Shown in pieces: positions 26,113 through 35,179 of a DNA stretch of 64,000 nucleotides (within the stretch, counting starts at the first letter, position 1; the number at the start of each line of letters is the position of its first letter). Made by a program: the position numbers and the translations under genes. Below the pieces are notes generated by a model. It saw only the letters and a list, made by a program, of their open reading frames with translations, was not told the origin of the DNA and searched no databases. Origin of the DNA: Nitratireductor sp. XY-223 (GTDB lineage Bacteria > Pseudomonadota > Alphaproteobacteria > Rhizobiales > Rhizobiaceae); NCBI RefSeq assembly GCF_004959855.1, contig NZ_SPNT01000004.1, positions 372,001-436,000 of the forward strand, read 5' to 3'.

Positions 26113-26460
26113 TCAGTCAAAGGGATCGAGTTCGGACTGCGCCTTCCTGGTGAGGCTGCCGCGGACAATCCTGTAGGAATTTTCAAGCCGGTATTGCAGC
26201 TCGTCCTCGTCGGTCTCCCACGGCAGATTGACCCAGGAGCGGTGGAAGTACGGCGCCTTCACGCCGACCCCCGCGTCGATCAGCATCTGCGCGGTCTCGA
26301 TACTGTCGGTCTTGACCGACACGCCGGGCGTGACGGCGCCGATGCAGGCGAACATCTTGCCGCCGACCTTCCAGGCGTCGTGGCCGCCGCCCCAGGGATC
26401 GGAGACCTCGGCCCCCGGGAAGCGCCCGCAGATATCATTGATCCGTTCCCGGCCCGTCAC
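26113..26460 (-). CDS. MmcQ/YjbR family DNA-binding-like protein
   Basis: 115 residues starting at GTG 26460, preceded by AGGGGGA. The sequence contains the YjbR core: FPGAEVSDPWGGGHDAWKV, then GKMFACIGA, VSVKTDSIETAQMLID, APYFHRSWVNLPW and the helical end. YjbR folds resemble a CyaY-like/double-wing DNA-binding shape, but the molecular role of the family is unknown. It lies 22 bases behind the patatin gene, probably in one transcript. Confidence 0.82.
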   Translation of the reverse strand: MTGRERINDICGRFPGAEVSDPWGGGHDAWKVGGKMFACIGAVTPGVSVKTDSIETAQMLIDAGVGVKAPYFHRSWVNLPWETDEDELQYRLENSYRIVRGSLTRKAQSELDPFD

Positions 26461-26482
26461 GGCGATCCCCTCATCGGCGCGC

Positions 26483-27379
26483 TCAACCGCCTCCCTTGAC
26501 GTGGTAGGTGAAGACGGCGTCGATGGCGTGCTTGAGTTCCTCGCGCACGCCGGCCGAGGCCGCCAGGATCTCGTCGGCTTTGAAGAAATCGAGCACCCGG
26601 AACCGGTTCACGTCGGGACGCAGGAAGATGTCGGGCCGGCCGGATTTCAGCTTCATGCTGATGATCGACTGCATCATCAGCTGGCTGGCGCCGAACATCA
26701 GGTCCATCGTCGAGGGCCGCTCGCCGTCGTCGCCGCTCGGACCGCCCACCACATCGATGCCGATGACGATGTCCGCAAGGCCGGTGAGATAATCGAAGGG
26801 CACCGGATTGCAGATGCCGCCGTCGATCATGTACCGGCCGTCGCAAAGCACGGGGCGGAAGAGCGCCGGGATCGCCGCCGAGGCAGCCACCGCATTGATC
26901 AGGTCGCCGCTGGTGCGGACCGCTTCCTGCTGTGCATAGAAATCCGTCACCACGATCTGCGTCGGAATCTGCAGCTGATCGAAGGTCGTCGGGAAGTTCC
27001 GCGGCAGGAAGGCGGCCAGGATGCGTTCGATGTTGAACTGGCCGAGGCGAAACCCGCCCGACATGACCTCGCCCATGCTGTAGGGGCGCGCCCGCCAGAT
27101 GCGGCTGACCACCTCGCTGCGCCTGCCCAGCGCGTGCAGCGCGTGCGCGCGAACCTCGCGGCCGCTCATGCCGGCGGCCATCGCCGTGCCCATGATCGCG
27201 CCGATCGAGGCGCCGGTGATGGCGACCGGGCGAATGCCCAGTTCGTCGAGCACCTCGATGATGTGGATATGCGCAACGCCGCGCGCGCCGCCGCCGCCGA
27301 ATGCGACCGCGACGGTCGGATCACCCGATGAATTGCTGTGCCCGTGATGTTCGCTGCCTATCAGCACATCGTTACGCAT
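26483..27379 (-). CDS. Patatin-like phospholipase
   Basis: 298 residues from ATG 27379 with AGGA five bases upstream; a GTG six codons earlier is also in frame. The oxyanion loop GGGGARG is at 28-34, the nucleophile S58 in TGASIGA, and the dyad aspartate D186 in MIDGGICNPVP. This is the Ser-Asp patatin/RssA-type fold. It should cleave acyl chains from phospholipids or other lipids. No secretion signal or membrane segment is seen, so it acts from the cytosol. A His-rich N-terminal stretch (EHHGHSNSS) is poorly conserved. Confidence 0.9.
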   Translation of the reverse strand: MRNDVLIGSEHHGHSNSSGDPTVAVAFGGGGARGVAHIHIIEVLDELGIRPVAITGASIGAIMGTAMAAGMSGREVRAHALHALGRRSEVVSRIWRARPYSMGEVMSGGFRLGQFNIERILAAFLPRNFPTTFDQLQIPTQIVVTDFYAQQEAVRTSGDLINAVAASAAIPALFRPVLCDGRYMIDGGICNPVPFDYLTGLADIVIGIDVVGGPSGDDGERPSTMDLMFGASQLMMQSIISMKLKSGRPDIFLRPDVNRFRVLDFFKADEILAASAGVREELKHAIDAVFTYHVKGGG

Positions 27380-27485
27380 GACGATCCTAACTGCCACCGT
27401 TGCGGCGGAAGCCCAGTCCGGCGGCCGACTTGCCCAATGTGACGCGCCTTCCGGCGAACTTCAAGGCCCGTCGGGCGGCATAAGG

Positions 27486-28058
27486 TCAATCGTGCTTAAC
27501 GGCCGGATTGTAGCGGAAGAAACGGACTGCGGTGTCGCCGAATGAACGGGTTTCGAGCAGATTGAATTCGTCACCCGGCCGCGGCTCGGTGCCGGCGCGT
27601 TCCTCGAGCAGCACAAGCGCACCCGGCCGCAGCCAGCCGCCGACGGCAGCGGCGGCGAGTGCCCGTTCGCCGAGGCCCCTGCCGTAGGGCGGATCGGCGA
27701 AGACAAGGTCAAACGGCTCGAGCGTTCCGATCTCGCCGAGCATCGCGGCATCGCGCCGATACACTTTCGAGCGGCCCTGAACCCCGAGCTTTTCGATGTT
27801 GGCGCGCAGGAGCCCCCTTCCTTCCGCGGATTTTTCGACAAACAGGCTGAACCGGGCGCCACGCGAGAGCGCTTCAAGTCCCAGGGCGCCGGTGCCGGCA
27901 AAGAGATCGAGAACGCGTTTGTCCTCGATTGCCTTCGCGTGGGCGTGTGCGAGGATATTGAAGAGCGCTTCGCGCGTGCGGTCGGTCGTCGGCCGGATCG
28001 ACTGCGAACGCGGCCCGGCGAGCGAGCGCCCCTTGAAGCTACCGCCGACGATCCGCAT
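27486..28058 (-). CDS. rsmD: 16S rRNA (guanine(966)-N(2))-methyltransferase
   Basis: 190 residues from ATG 28058 (MRIVGGSFKGRSL), the family's normal start and length; the frame continues 43 codons upstream inside rluB and is rejected. Motifs: IRPTTDRTREALFNIL, SAM-binding DLFAGTGALGLEAL (51-64) and catalytic FADPPYG (120-126). It methylates G966 of 16S rRNA in the small subunit. The start overlaps the 3' end of rluB by 20 bases, so both rRNA modification genes are read together. Confidence 0.95.
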   Translation of the reverse strand: MRIVGGSFKGRSLAGPRSQSIRPTTDRTREALFNILAHAHAKAIEDKRVLDLFAGTGALGLEALSRGARFSLFVEKSAEGRGLLRANIEKLGVQGRSKVYRRDAAMLGEIGTLEPFDLVFADPPYGRGLGERALAAAAVGGWLRPGALVLLEERAGTEPRPGDEFNLLETRSFGDTAVRFFRYNPAVKHD

Positions 28059-29244
28059 TTCGGGACCGGCCGGTGCCGGCTTTGCCTGCGCGTTTCGCGC
28101 CATCCCTGGCTTTCGCGCCCTGTGCCGCAGGTTTTTGAGTCGATTTCTTCGACGAGACCGGACGTGCACCAGGCGCCATCCACACATTCGAGGACCGGTT
28201 CCTGTTCACCGGTTTCTTCTTGGCGGGCGCCGCCTGAGGCCTCGATGTGTCGAGCCGGCCGAGATCGCGGTCGCGCTTCTCCTCGCGGCTGAGCTTCTTG
28301 CCGGACGCCGCCGGCTTGCCCGCCTTTGCCGCCTTTTTTGCAGCGGCCTTCTTCTTGTCGTCCGCGGACGCGTCATTGAGAAGCGGTGCCTCGAAATTGG
28401 CGCCGGCCTTTTCAATCAGCCGCGGCCCCAGCTGTTCGCGCAGCGTGCGGCTCCTGACCTCCTGAACCGCGCCTTCCTTCAGGCTGGCGAGCTGAAACGG
28501 GCCATAGGAAATACGGATCAGGCGGTTGACCTCGAGCCCGAGCGCCCCGAGCACGTTCTTGATTTCCCGGTTCTTGCCCTCGCGGAATCCCATGGTCAGC
28601 CAGACATTCGAGCCCTGCGTCCGGTCGAGCGTGGCCTCGATGGCGCCGTAAAGAACGCCATCCACGGCGATGCCGTCCTGCAGCCGGTCGAGCGCGGCCT
28701 GGTCGGTCTTGCCGTGGGCGCGCACCCGGTAGCGGCGCAGCCAGCCGGTGGACGGAAGCTCCAGTTCACGCGCCAGGCCGCCGTCATTGGTAAGGAGCAG
28801 CAACCCTTCGGTATTGATGTCGAGTCGGCCGACCGACACCACATGCGGCTGATCGATCGGCAGGTTGTCGAAGACGGTCGGCCGGTCTTCCGGATCCTTG
28901 TGAGTGGTCACCAGGCCTGCCGGCTTGTGGTAGAGCCACAGGCGGGTGCGCTCGATGGCCCGCATCGGTTCGCCGTCGATCTCGATCCGGTCCGACATCG
29001 TCACGTTGATGGCGGGAGACTGGAGCGGCTTGCCGTTCAGCCGCACCCGCCCCTCGACAATCATGCGCTCGGCTTCGCGCCGCGATGCCACACCGGCACG
29101 CGCCATCAGTTTGGCGATGCGCTCGGGCGCCGGCTCGACCGCGCCCGCATCGCCGGCGGCGGCGCCTGTTCCGCGATTGTCGGCTGCGCGCCTGCGGTCG
29201 CGGCTTCCTGTGTCCGCCCGCCGGGACTTGCCACGCGTGTTCAT
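28039..29244 (-). CDS. rluB: 23S rRNA pseudouridine synthase RluB-type with long basic C-terminal tail
   Basis: 401 residues. An S4 RNA-binding domain (RIAKLMARAGVASRREAERM, 42-61 onward) precedes the RsuA/RluB catalytic domain with D142 in VGRLDINTEGLLL and GFREGKNREIKNVL downstream. It converts a specific uridine of 23S rRNA to pseudouridine. The N-terminal 38 residues and the last about 110 are Lys/Ala/Arg-rich and low in complexity (KKKAAAKKAAKAG), a common rhizobial extension likely to bind RNA or be disordered. RluB versus RluE/RsuA is assigned by similarity of the core only. Confidence 0.9.
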   Translation of the reverse strand: MNTRGKSRRADTGSRDRRRAADNRGTGAAAGDAGAVEPAPERIAKLMARAGVASRREAERMIVEGRVRLNGKPLQSPAINVTMSDRIEIDGEPMRAIERTRLWLYHKPAGLVTTHKDPEDRPTVFDNLPIDQPHVVSVGRLDINTEGLLLLTNDGGLARELELPSTGWLRRYRVRAHGKTDQAALDRLQDGIAVDGVLYGAIEATLDRTQGSNVWLTMGFREGKNREIKNVLGALGLEVNRLIRISYGPFQLASLKEGAVQEVRSRTLREQLGPRLIEKAGANFEAPLLNDASADDKKKAAAKKAAKAGKPAASGKKLSREEKRDRDLGRLDTSRPQAAPAKKKPVNRNRSSNVWMAPGARPVSSKKSTQKPAAQGAKARDGAKRAGKAGTGRSRNADRRR

Positions 29245-29357
29245 ATGGTGTTTGCCTTTCCAAATCCGCGGAGCCCTTGGCCCTGCGGCGCATCAGTTGC
29301 GGCCAGCCTTACCAGTTTGCGCTCGCCGGGTTAATAGCAAAGGAGCCGGCCAGGCCA

Positions 29358-29804
29358 ATGAAACGACGCTTCATGGATGTCGCCCTCGAGGAGGCCAGCT
29401 CCGCCGGCGCGCGCGGCGAGGTGCCGGTGGGCGCCGTCATCGTCTGCGACGGCAAGATCCTGGCCAGGAACGGCAACCGGACCCGTGCGCTTCACGATGT
29501 CACCGCCCATGCGGAGATCGTCGTCATCCGGGAAGCGGCAACCGCGTTTGAAAGCGAAAGGCTGACCGAATGCGATCTTTACGTGACGCTCGAGCCGTGC
29601 GCCATGTGCGCGGCGGCGATCTCCTTCGCGCGCATTCGCAGGCTGTATTTCGGCGCCGAGGACATCAAGGGCGGCGCGGTGGTCAACGGCCCGCGGTTTT
29701 TTGATCAGCCGACCTGCCATCATGCGCCCGAAGTCTACTCCGGCATTGGCGAAAGCGAGGCGTCGAAATTGCTGGTGCAATTCTTCCAGCAAAAACGATT
29801 GTAG
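29358..29804 (+). CDS. tadA: tRNA adenosine(34) deaminase
   Basis: 148 residues from ATG 29358. Zinc and catalytic residues of the cytidine/deoxycytidylate deaminase fold are H51 and E53 in VTAHAEIV and C81/C84 in LEPCAMCAAA. TadA deaminates A34 to inosine in tRNA-Arg(ACG), which expands decoding of CGN codons. It is divergent from rluB with a 113-base gap and converges with the lipoprotein gene at the hairpin 29818-29838. The open frame extends upstream but overlaps non-conserved sequence. Confidence 0.95.
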   Translation: MKRRFMDVALEEASSAGARGEVPVGAVIVCDGKILARNGNRTRALHDVTAHAEIVVIREAATAFESERLTECDLYVTLEPCAMCAAAISFARIRRLYFGAEDIKGGAVVNGPRFFDQPTCHHAPEVYSGIGESEASKLLVQFFQQKRL

Positions 29805-29817
29805 GTCAGAAACGGTT

Positions 29818-29838
29818 TCGCCCGGCGGAGCCGGGCGA
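29818..29838. terminator. Hairpin between convergent tadA and lipoprotein genes
   Basis: TCGCCCGGC and GCCGGGCGA form a perfect 9-bp stem with a GGA loop, just after the tadA stop and before the convergent stop at 29865. A short TTT lies before it and ATT after it; the T-run is poor, so this is a possible bidirectional terminator. Confidence 0.5.
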
Positions 29839-29864
29839 TTCAGCGGTTCGGAAGAGCCGTCCGG

Positions 29865-30470
29865 TCAGAACGGCCAGAGATTTCCGATTTTCCAGCCTTT
29901 TTCCTTTTGAGCGGCCCGCTTGCGCGCGCGCTCCTTCTTGTATTCGGGCTCGCCGAGATCATCGACAGGCGCAGTCTCCGCGGGCTGGCGGTACTCGACC
30001 GGCGGATCGCTGAGGAACCGGCGGCCGGAATAAGTTCCCTTCTGCAATGCCTTTGCCTGGCGGAACTGTTCGCGCTGCTCTGCCGTTACAGCGCCACTGC
30101 CGGTGGCCAGCGGCGAGCGGTAGCTGCCGCGCGCATCTTCCGCTTCCTGACGCAAGCGCTGGCGGGTTTCTTCAGGCGACTCCGGCCATTGCGGATTGTC
30201 CTTTGATGCCAGGCTCGTCTGCGGCGCCGGCAACGCTGTTCCGCCCTCTTCGGGCGGTTTGACGATTGCCGGTCGCGGAGCATAGGCGACCTCGCTGTTC
30301 CGTTTGGGCGGCTTGATCGAGACGATGTTCGACAAATCGTCGATCAACTGCGCGTTCGCCGTCTTGTCCGTGCCATATGTCGGGCTGCTGATGCAGCCCG
30401 ACAGCAGGAACGATGCCGCGATGGCGCCCGCCACGGTGCACCCAGTGCGAATCCCGGTTGCTCTGTTCAT
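29865..30470 (-). CDS. Proline-rich outer-membrane-type lipoprotein of unknown function
   Basis: 201 residues from ATG 30470. The signal peptide (MNRATGIRTGCTVAGAIAAS) ends in a lipobox FLLSGC, so C26 should be lipidated after cleavage by LspA. The mature part is proline- and charge-rich (AIVKPPEEGGTALPAPQ, then NPQWPESPEETRQRLRQEAE) and ends ERARKRAAQKEKGWKIGNLW with no membrane helix. This composition resembles the alphaproteobacterial DUF3035/BamF-like lipoproteins found near ileS, but the identity is not certain. It lies 104 bases after ileS in the same direction. Confidence 0.75.
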   Translation of the reverse strand: MNRATGIRTGCTVAGAIAASFLLSGCISSPTYGTDKTANAQLIDDLSNIVSIKPPKRNSEVAYAPRPAIVKPPEEGGTALPAPQTSLASKDNPQWPESPEETRQRLRQEAEDARGSYRSPLATGSGAVTAEQREQFRQAKALQKGTYSGRRFLSDPPVEYRQPAETAPVDDLGEPEYKKERARKRAAQKEKGWKIGNLWPF

Positions 30471-30574
30471 TCGGTATGTCCCATTCGAAGCCGGATCTTC
30501 CATGCGGAACAAATCCGGCCATTTCTTGACAGCCCTTTTAGCGCAAAAGCTCAATTCCGGCAATTCAAGGTGTG

Positions 30575-33484
30575 TCACAACCTGCCTAACTGCTTCAATT
30601 CGTGGAGCGCTTCGGCATCGCGGGCCGAGACGTCGGGAAACGCCGGATCGGCGCCGATATCATCGGTTATCCGCCAGGAACGGGCGCATTTGCGGCCTTT
30701 CGCGAGCGCCGGCACAACACCGACACCGGAAACATCGTCCAGTCGGAACGCGTCCGCGGGTCCGTCGGTGCCCGATAGCTCGATGCCCGAAGTGATGCAT
30801 ATTTCGGCGAAATCCTGGCCATCGAGCGCAACAAGCAGATCCTCGTCGGTGATGTGGACGATCGGCGCTGCCTCAAGCGAAGAGCCGATTCGCTTCTCGC
30901 GGCGCTCGATCTCCAGCGCGCCGGTGACCACCCGCCTGACGGTGCGGATTTTTTTCCATTTCGCATTCAGGGCATCGTTGCGCCGGGATTGCGGGATCTC
31001 CGGAAACTGCTCAAGATGCACGGACGTTGCCTGCGGGTAGCGCTGCAGCCAGGCCTCCTCCATGGTAAAGGGCAGCATCGGCGCCAGCCAGCAGGACAGG
31101 CAATCGAAAATCGTCCGCACGACCTCGAGGGCCGCCTTGCGCCGCTGGCTGGACGGCGCGTCGCAGTAGAGCGCATCCTTGCGGATGTCGAAATAGAAGG
31201 CCGACAATTCGACGTTCGAAAAATCGATCAGCGCGCGGGTGATCCGCTTAAAGTCGAAATCGTCGTATCCTTTACGCACAAGCTCGTCGAGTTCGACCAG
31301 CCGGTGAAGCATCAGCCGCTCGAGCTCGGGCATCGCCGCATGGTCGACGGATTCGCCCTCGTCGTGGGACAGCGTTCCGAGCATCCAGCGGATGGTGTTG
31401 CGCAGCTTGCGGTAGGCGTCGATATTGGTCTGGATGTTGGTGCGGCCGAGTCGCTGGTCCTCCCAGTAGTCCGTCGTCATTGCCCACAGGCGCAGGATGT
31501 CCGCACCGGACTGCGCCATCACCTCCTGGGGCGTGACGGTGTTGCCCTTGGACTTCGACATCTTCTCGCCCTTTTCATCCATGGTGAAGCCATGGGTGAT
31601 GACCGTGTCATAGGGTGCCCTGCCGCGCGTCGCGCAGCTTTCCAGAAGCGAGGAGTGGAACCAGCCGCGGTGCTGGTCGGAGCCTTCGAGATAGACATCC
31701 GCCGGCCATTTGAGGTCGTCGCGATCCTCCAGCGTGAATGTGTGCGTGCTGCCGGAATCGAACCAGACATCGAGGATGTCGGTCACCTGGCTCCAGCGAT
31801 CGAGATCGTTGCGGCCCTCCAGGAAACGTTCCTTCGCTCCCTCGGCGAACCAGGCATCGGCGCCTTCCTTTTCGAAGGCCTCGACGATGCGCGCATTGAC
31901 CGTTTCGTCAACCAGGACCTCGCCGTCGGCATCGACGAAAACGCTGATCGGCACGCCCCAGGCACGCTGGCGCGACAGAACCCAGTCCGGCCGCGTCTCG
32001 ATCATCGAACGCAGGCGCTTCTGCCCGGCAAACGGTACGAAGCGGGTCTCGTCGATGGCGGCCAGCGCCCGCGAACGCAGCGTGGTGCCGTCCTCGAAGG
32101 GCTTGTCCATATAGACGAACCACTGCGGGGTGTTGCGGAAGATGATCGGCTTTTTCGAGCGCCAGGAGTGCGGATAGGTGTGCTTCAGCCTGCCGCGGGC
32201 GAATAGGCGGTCGGCCTCGATGAGGGCGGCGATCACGCGCTTGTTGGCATCGCCCTTCTTGCCCTTGTCGTCGAGGACGCGGGCGGCGCCCTCCGAACTC
32301 GACGGGCCGAAACCCGGCGCATGGTCGGTGAAGAACCCGTCATCGCCGACCGTGAAGGGGATCGACGGGTCGATGCCGCGGCCTTCCAGCGCGCGGGCGT
32401 GGTCCATCCAGGCCTCGAAGTCCTCGCGGCCATGGCCGGGCGCGGTGTGCACAAATCCCGTGCCGGCGTCGTCGGTGACGTGATCACCGTCGATCATCGG
32501 CACATCGAAATCGTAGCCGATCGCCACCAGGGGATGGCCGCAGTGCATATCGCGGAAGTCCTCCGCGGAGACATCGGCCAGGCGCTGCATGGTCACCTTG
32601 GCCTTGTCGGCGGATTCCTGCGCGAGACTGTCGGCGAAGATCACCTTCTCGCCGGCCTGCGGGCCAAAGTCGTTTTCGGCCGCCGTGACTTCGTAGAGCC
32701 CGTATGCGATGCGCGAGGAAAAGGAGATGGCGCGGTTGCCGGGAATGGTCCAGGGCGTCGTGGTCCAGATCACCACGGAGGCGCCGATCAGCGCGTCCGG
32801 GCCCGCAAGCACCGGAAACTTCACCCAGATCGTGTCGCTTTCGTAGTCGTGATACTCAACCTCGGCCTCGGCCAGCGCCGTGCGTTCGACGACCGACCAC
32901 ATGACCGGTTTCGAGCCGCGATAGAGCTGACCGAGCCTGGCGATCTTCATCAGTTCGCCGGCGATCCGCGCCTCCGCGTGGTAATTCATCGTCGTATAGG
33001 GCCGGTCGAAGTCGCCCTCGACGCCGAGGCGCTTGAATTCCTCGGTCTGAACGTCGATCCAGTGGGCGGCGAATTCACGGCATTCCCTGCGGAACTCATT
33101 GACAGGGACCTCGTCCTTGTCCTTGCCCTTGGCGCGATACTGCTCCTCGATCTTCCACTCGATGGGAAGGCCGTGGCAGTCCCAGCCGGGAACGTAATTG
33201 CTGTCATAGCCGCGCATCTGGAACGAGCGCGTGATGACGTCCTTGAGGATCTTGTTGAGGGCGTGGCCGATGTGGATGTTGCCGTTGGCATAGGGCGGGC
33301 CGTCGTGCAGCACGAATTTCGGGCGGCCGCTGGCCGCTTCGCGCAACCGCTTGTAGAGGTTCATGTTCTGCCAGCGGGCAACGATCTCCGGCTCCTTCTT
33401 CGGCAGGCCGGCGCGCATCGGGAATTCCGTGCTGGGCAGGTTAAGTGTTTTCGAATAGTCGAATTTCTCGGTTGTTTCGGTCAT
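30575..33484 (-). CDS. ileS: Isoleucyl-tRNA synthetase
   Basis: 969 residues. Class I signatures: HIGH at 71-74 ([16 protein letters not shown]) and [10 protein letters not shown] near 640. [10 protein letters not shown] and the CP1 editing domain ([15 protein letters not shown]) are present, followed by the anticodon-binding alpha-helical domain. The C-terminal zinc-finger region reads GRKCARSW with only one cysteine, so the second zinc site of E. coli-type IleS is degenerate here. It charges tRNA-Ile in the cytosol. The 250 bases upstream (33485-33734) hold no gene, tRNA or clear T-box-like structure. Confidence 0.97.
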   Translation of the reverse strand: MTETTEKFDYSKTLNLPSTEFPMRAGLPKKEPEIVARWQNMNLYKRLREAASGRPKFVLHDGPPYANGNIHIGHALNKILKDVITRSFQMRGYDSNYVPGWDCHGLPIEWKIEEQYRAKGKDKDEVPVNEFRRECREFAAHWIDVQTEEFKRLGVEGDFDRPYTTMNYHAEARIAGELMKIARLGQLYRGSKPVMWSVVERTALAEAEVEYHDYESDTIWVKFPVLAGPDALIGASVVIWTTTPWTIPGNRAISFSSRIAYGLYEVTAAENDFGPQAGEKVIFADSLAQESADKAKVTMQRLADVSAEDFRDMHCGHPLVAIGYDFDVPMIDGDHVTDDAGTGFVHTAPGHGREDFEAWMDHARALEGRGIDPSIPFTVGDDGFFTDHAPGFGPSSSEGAARVLDDKGKKGDANKRVIAALIEADRLFARGRLKHTYPHSWRSKKPIIFRNTPQWFVYMDKPFEDGTTLRSRALAAIDETRFVPFAGQKRLRSMIETRPDWVLSRQRAWGVPISVFVDADGEVLVDETVNARIVEAFEKEGADAWFAEGAKERFLEGRNDLDRWSQVTDILDVWFDSGSTHTFTLEDRDDLKWPADVYLEGSDQHRGWFHSSLLESCATRGRAPYDTVITHGFTMDEKGEKMSKSKGNTVTPQEVMAQSGADILRLWAMTTDYWEDQRLGRTNIQTNIDAYRKLRNTIRWMLGTLSHDEGESVDHAAMPELERLMLHRLVELDELVRKGYDDFDFKRITRALIDFSNVELSAFYFDIRKDALYCDAPSSQRRKAALEVVRTIFDCLSCWLAPMLPFTMEEAWLQRYPQATSVHLEQFPEIPQSRRNDALNAKWKKIRTVRRVVTGALEIERREKRIGSSLEAAPIVHITDEDLLVALDGQDFAEICITSGIELSGTDGPADAFRLDDVSGVGVVPALAKGRKCARSWRITDDIGADPAFPDVSARDAEALHELKQLGRL

Positions 33485-33734
33485 TGTTCAATCGTGTCTT
33501 CGGCTTGCGCCCCGCCCCGTTCACCGGGCCCATCGGGCGCTTTCGCGTGTCGTAAATTCCACTGGGAGTTCCGCGCAACCGGCGCGGCCGCATACTGCCC
33601 CGGACTTCCCACGTGCCGGCGACGGCATTAGTCAGGAAGCCGGGCCAATAATTCGTACTGCAGTTCCGAAACCGTATCTGGCCAGCATAACGGCTTGCTT
33701 CTATCAATGCCGGCGGCCGGAATAAAGGGTTTTC

Positions 33735-34478
33735 TCAATAAACCGTCCGGTCGAGCTTTTCGAAGATGTTGCGGCGCATGAACCGGGTCGTGAGGCCGGG
33801 GGCGAGAAAACCCGCCACGCGGCCGATACGGGCCTGCGGTCCGGGGTAAAGCACCCGCCGCCGGCGGTGCGCCGCGCGGATGATCCTGCGTGCAAGCTCC
33901 GGCGGCTCCATGCGGCGCTCGGCACGCGCGCCGGGCGGCGCGTGACGCTCCGCGTGGCCGGTGCGCAGCGGCCCCGGAAAGACGGTCATGACGTGAATGC
34001 CGCGTCGCCTCATCTCCGCCCGGATGCTCTTTGCGTAGACGGCCAGCGCATCCTTGGAGGCGGCATAGACCGCGCCGCCGGGATATCCGGTCGCGTGGGA
34101 CAGGGAAGAAATGAAAACGAGGTGCGCGCCCCTCGCCAATGAACCCGCGCGTAGCAGCGCCGCGGTCATCACCATCGGTGTTTCGGCGTTGAGCGTCAAA
34201 AGCCGCCGGTAGGCTTCCTCCGGGATCTGTTCGAACGGCCCCGTCGCGCTGATACCGGCGTTGTGAACGACGAAATCGTAGGGACCGGCCGCGACTATCC
34301 GCGGCAACAGCGCGTCGACACTGGCACGGTCGGAGAGGTCCGCGACAAGCGGAGCGATCTTTTCGCCGCCCGACAGCGCATCGCGGTCGATCGCGACGAC
34401 GGAACCGCCGTCGGACACAAGCGAATTTGTCAGCGCCGATCCGAGGCCGGCGGCCGCCCCTGTGACCAGCGCCTTCAT
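33735..34478 (-). CDS. Short-chain dehydrogenase/reductase (SDR), first-strand partner B
   Basis: 247 residues. Rossmann glycine motif TGAAAGLGSAL is near the N-terminus, NAG in VVHNAGISATG, catalytic Ser in VFISSLSHATG, and YxxxK in YAASKDALAVYAK. D at the end of beta-2 (VVAIDRDALSG) suggests NAD(H) preference. The C-terminal tail (APGLTTRFMRRNIFEKLDRT) is basic and hydrophobic, hinting at membrane contact. It follows another SDR gene with a four-base overlap, so the two proteins are made together. Substrate unknown. Confidence 0.88.
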   Translation of the reverse strand: MKALVTGAAAGLGSALTNSLVSDGGSVVAIDRDALSGGEKIAPLVADLSDRASVDALLPRIVAAGPYDFVVHNAGISATGPFEQIPEEAYRRLLTLNAETPMVMTAALLRAGSLARGAHLVFISSLSHATGYPGGAVYAASKDALAVYAKSIRAEMRRRGIHVMTVFPGPLRTGHAERHAPPGARAERRMEPPELARRIIRAAHRRRRVLYPGPQARIGRVAGFLAPGLTTRFMRRNIFEKLDRTVY

Positions 34479-35173
34479 GATGCTTTCCCCGACAGCAGCC
34501 GGCGCAGTCGGGCGCCGATCATGACCGTGGCCCGCGGCCTGTCCGTTTCCATCAGCCGGGCGATCTCGTCGGCCATGGCGTCGGCGGGGAAAAACAGCCG
34601 CTCCAGCCTGCCGGGGACGTAGCCCGCCTTTTCATGCATCGGCGTGCGTGTCGGACCCGGATGGATGATCTGCACGCCGATCCGCCCGCTCCATTCCGCG
34701 CGCAGGGACCGGGCAAGGCCCGCCAGACCCGCCTTGGAGGCGGCGTAGGCCGGCATGTTGCCCGATCCTTTGTATGCGACGGAACCGATCAATACGAGCC
34801 TGCCGCCGCCGGCCTCCAGAAAAGGCGCCAGGCGGTGCGCCAACAGCACCGAGGCGGCCAGATTGACATCCAGGGTGCGGCGGATCATCGCCGCGTCTTC
34901 TGCGCCCACCGCTGCATAGGTCCCGGTGCCGGCATTGAGGACAAGTTTCGACAGCGCGCCGACGTCCGCCTGGCGCAGCGCCGCTTCAATCCTGTCCGCC
35001 GCCTCGCCCGGCATCGACAGGTCTGCCTTGATGAAACCGGCGTCCTTGGGCAAACCGGTTCGCTCGCCGCGCCCGGTCAGAAAAAGATCGTGCGTGCCGG
35101 CAAGACGATGCGCCAGGGCCAGCCCGATGCCGGACGTTCCGCCGGTGATCAGTGCTGTCGGCAGGCCACTCAT
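34475..35173 (-). CDS. Short-chain dehydrogenase/reductase (SDR), partner A
   Basis: 232 residues. TGGTSGIGLAL is the cofactor motif; LTGRGER after beta-2 has an Arg that favours NADP(H). The active site is VLIGSVAYKGS (Ser) and YAASKAGLAGLARSL (Tyr-Lys). It is not a close duplicate of the downstream SDR: outside the motifs they differ in length and loops. It starts 6 bases after ribF. The pair sits between ribF and ileS, which are usually closer in related genomes, so it may be an insertion; products may form a heteromeric or sequential oxidoreductase pair. Confidence 0.88.
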   Translation of the reverse strand: MSGLPTALITGGTSGIGLALAHRLAGTHDLFLTGRGERTGLPKDAGFIKADLSMPGEAADRIEAALRQADVGALSKLVLNAGTGTYAAVGAEDAAMIRRTLDVNLAASVLLAHRLAPFLEAGGGRLVLIGSVAYKGSGNMPAYAASKAGLAGLARSLRAEWSGRIGVQIIHPGPTRTPMHEKAGYVPGRLERLFFPADAMADEIARLMETDRPRATVMIGARLRRLLSGKAS

Positions 35174-35179
35174 TGCAAA

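Noticed and set aside
30854..32206. 450-codon plus-strand frame over ileS
   Set aside because: Antisense shadow of ileS; no ribosome site or family features.
33485..33734. 250-base gap upstream of ileS checked for tRNA, T-box or small gene
   Set aside because: No cloverleaf, no conserved T-box sequence and no good ribosome site; short open frames there overlap ileS or SDR ends.
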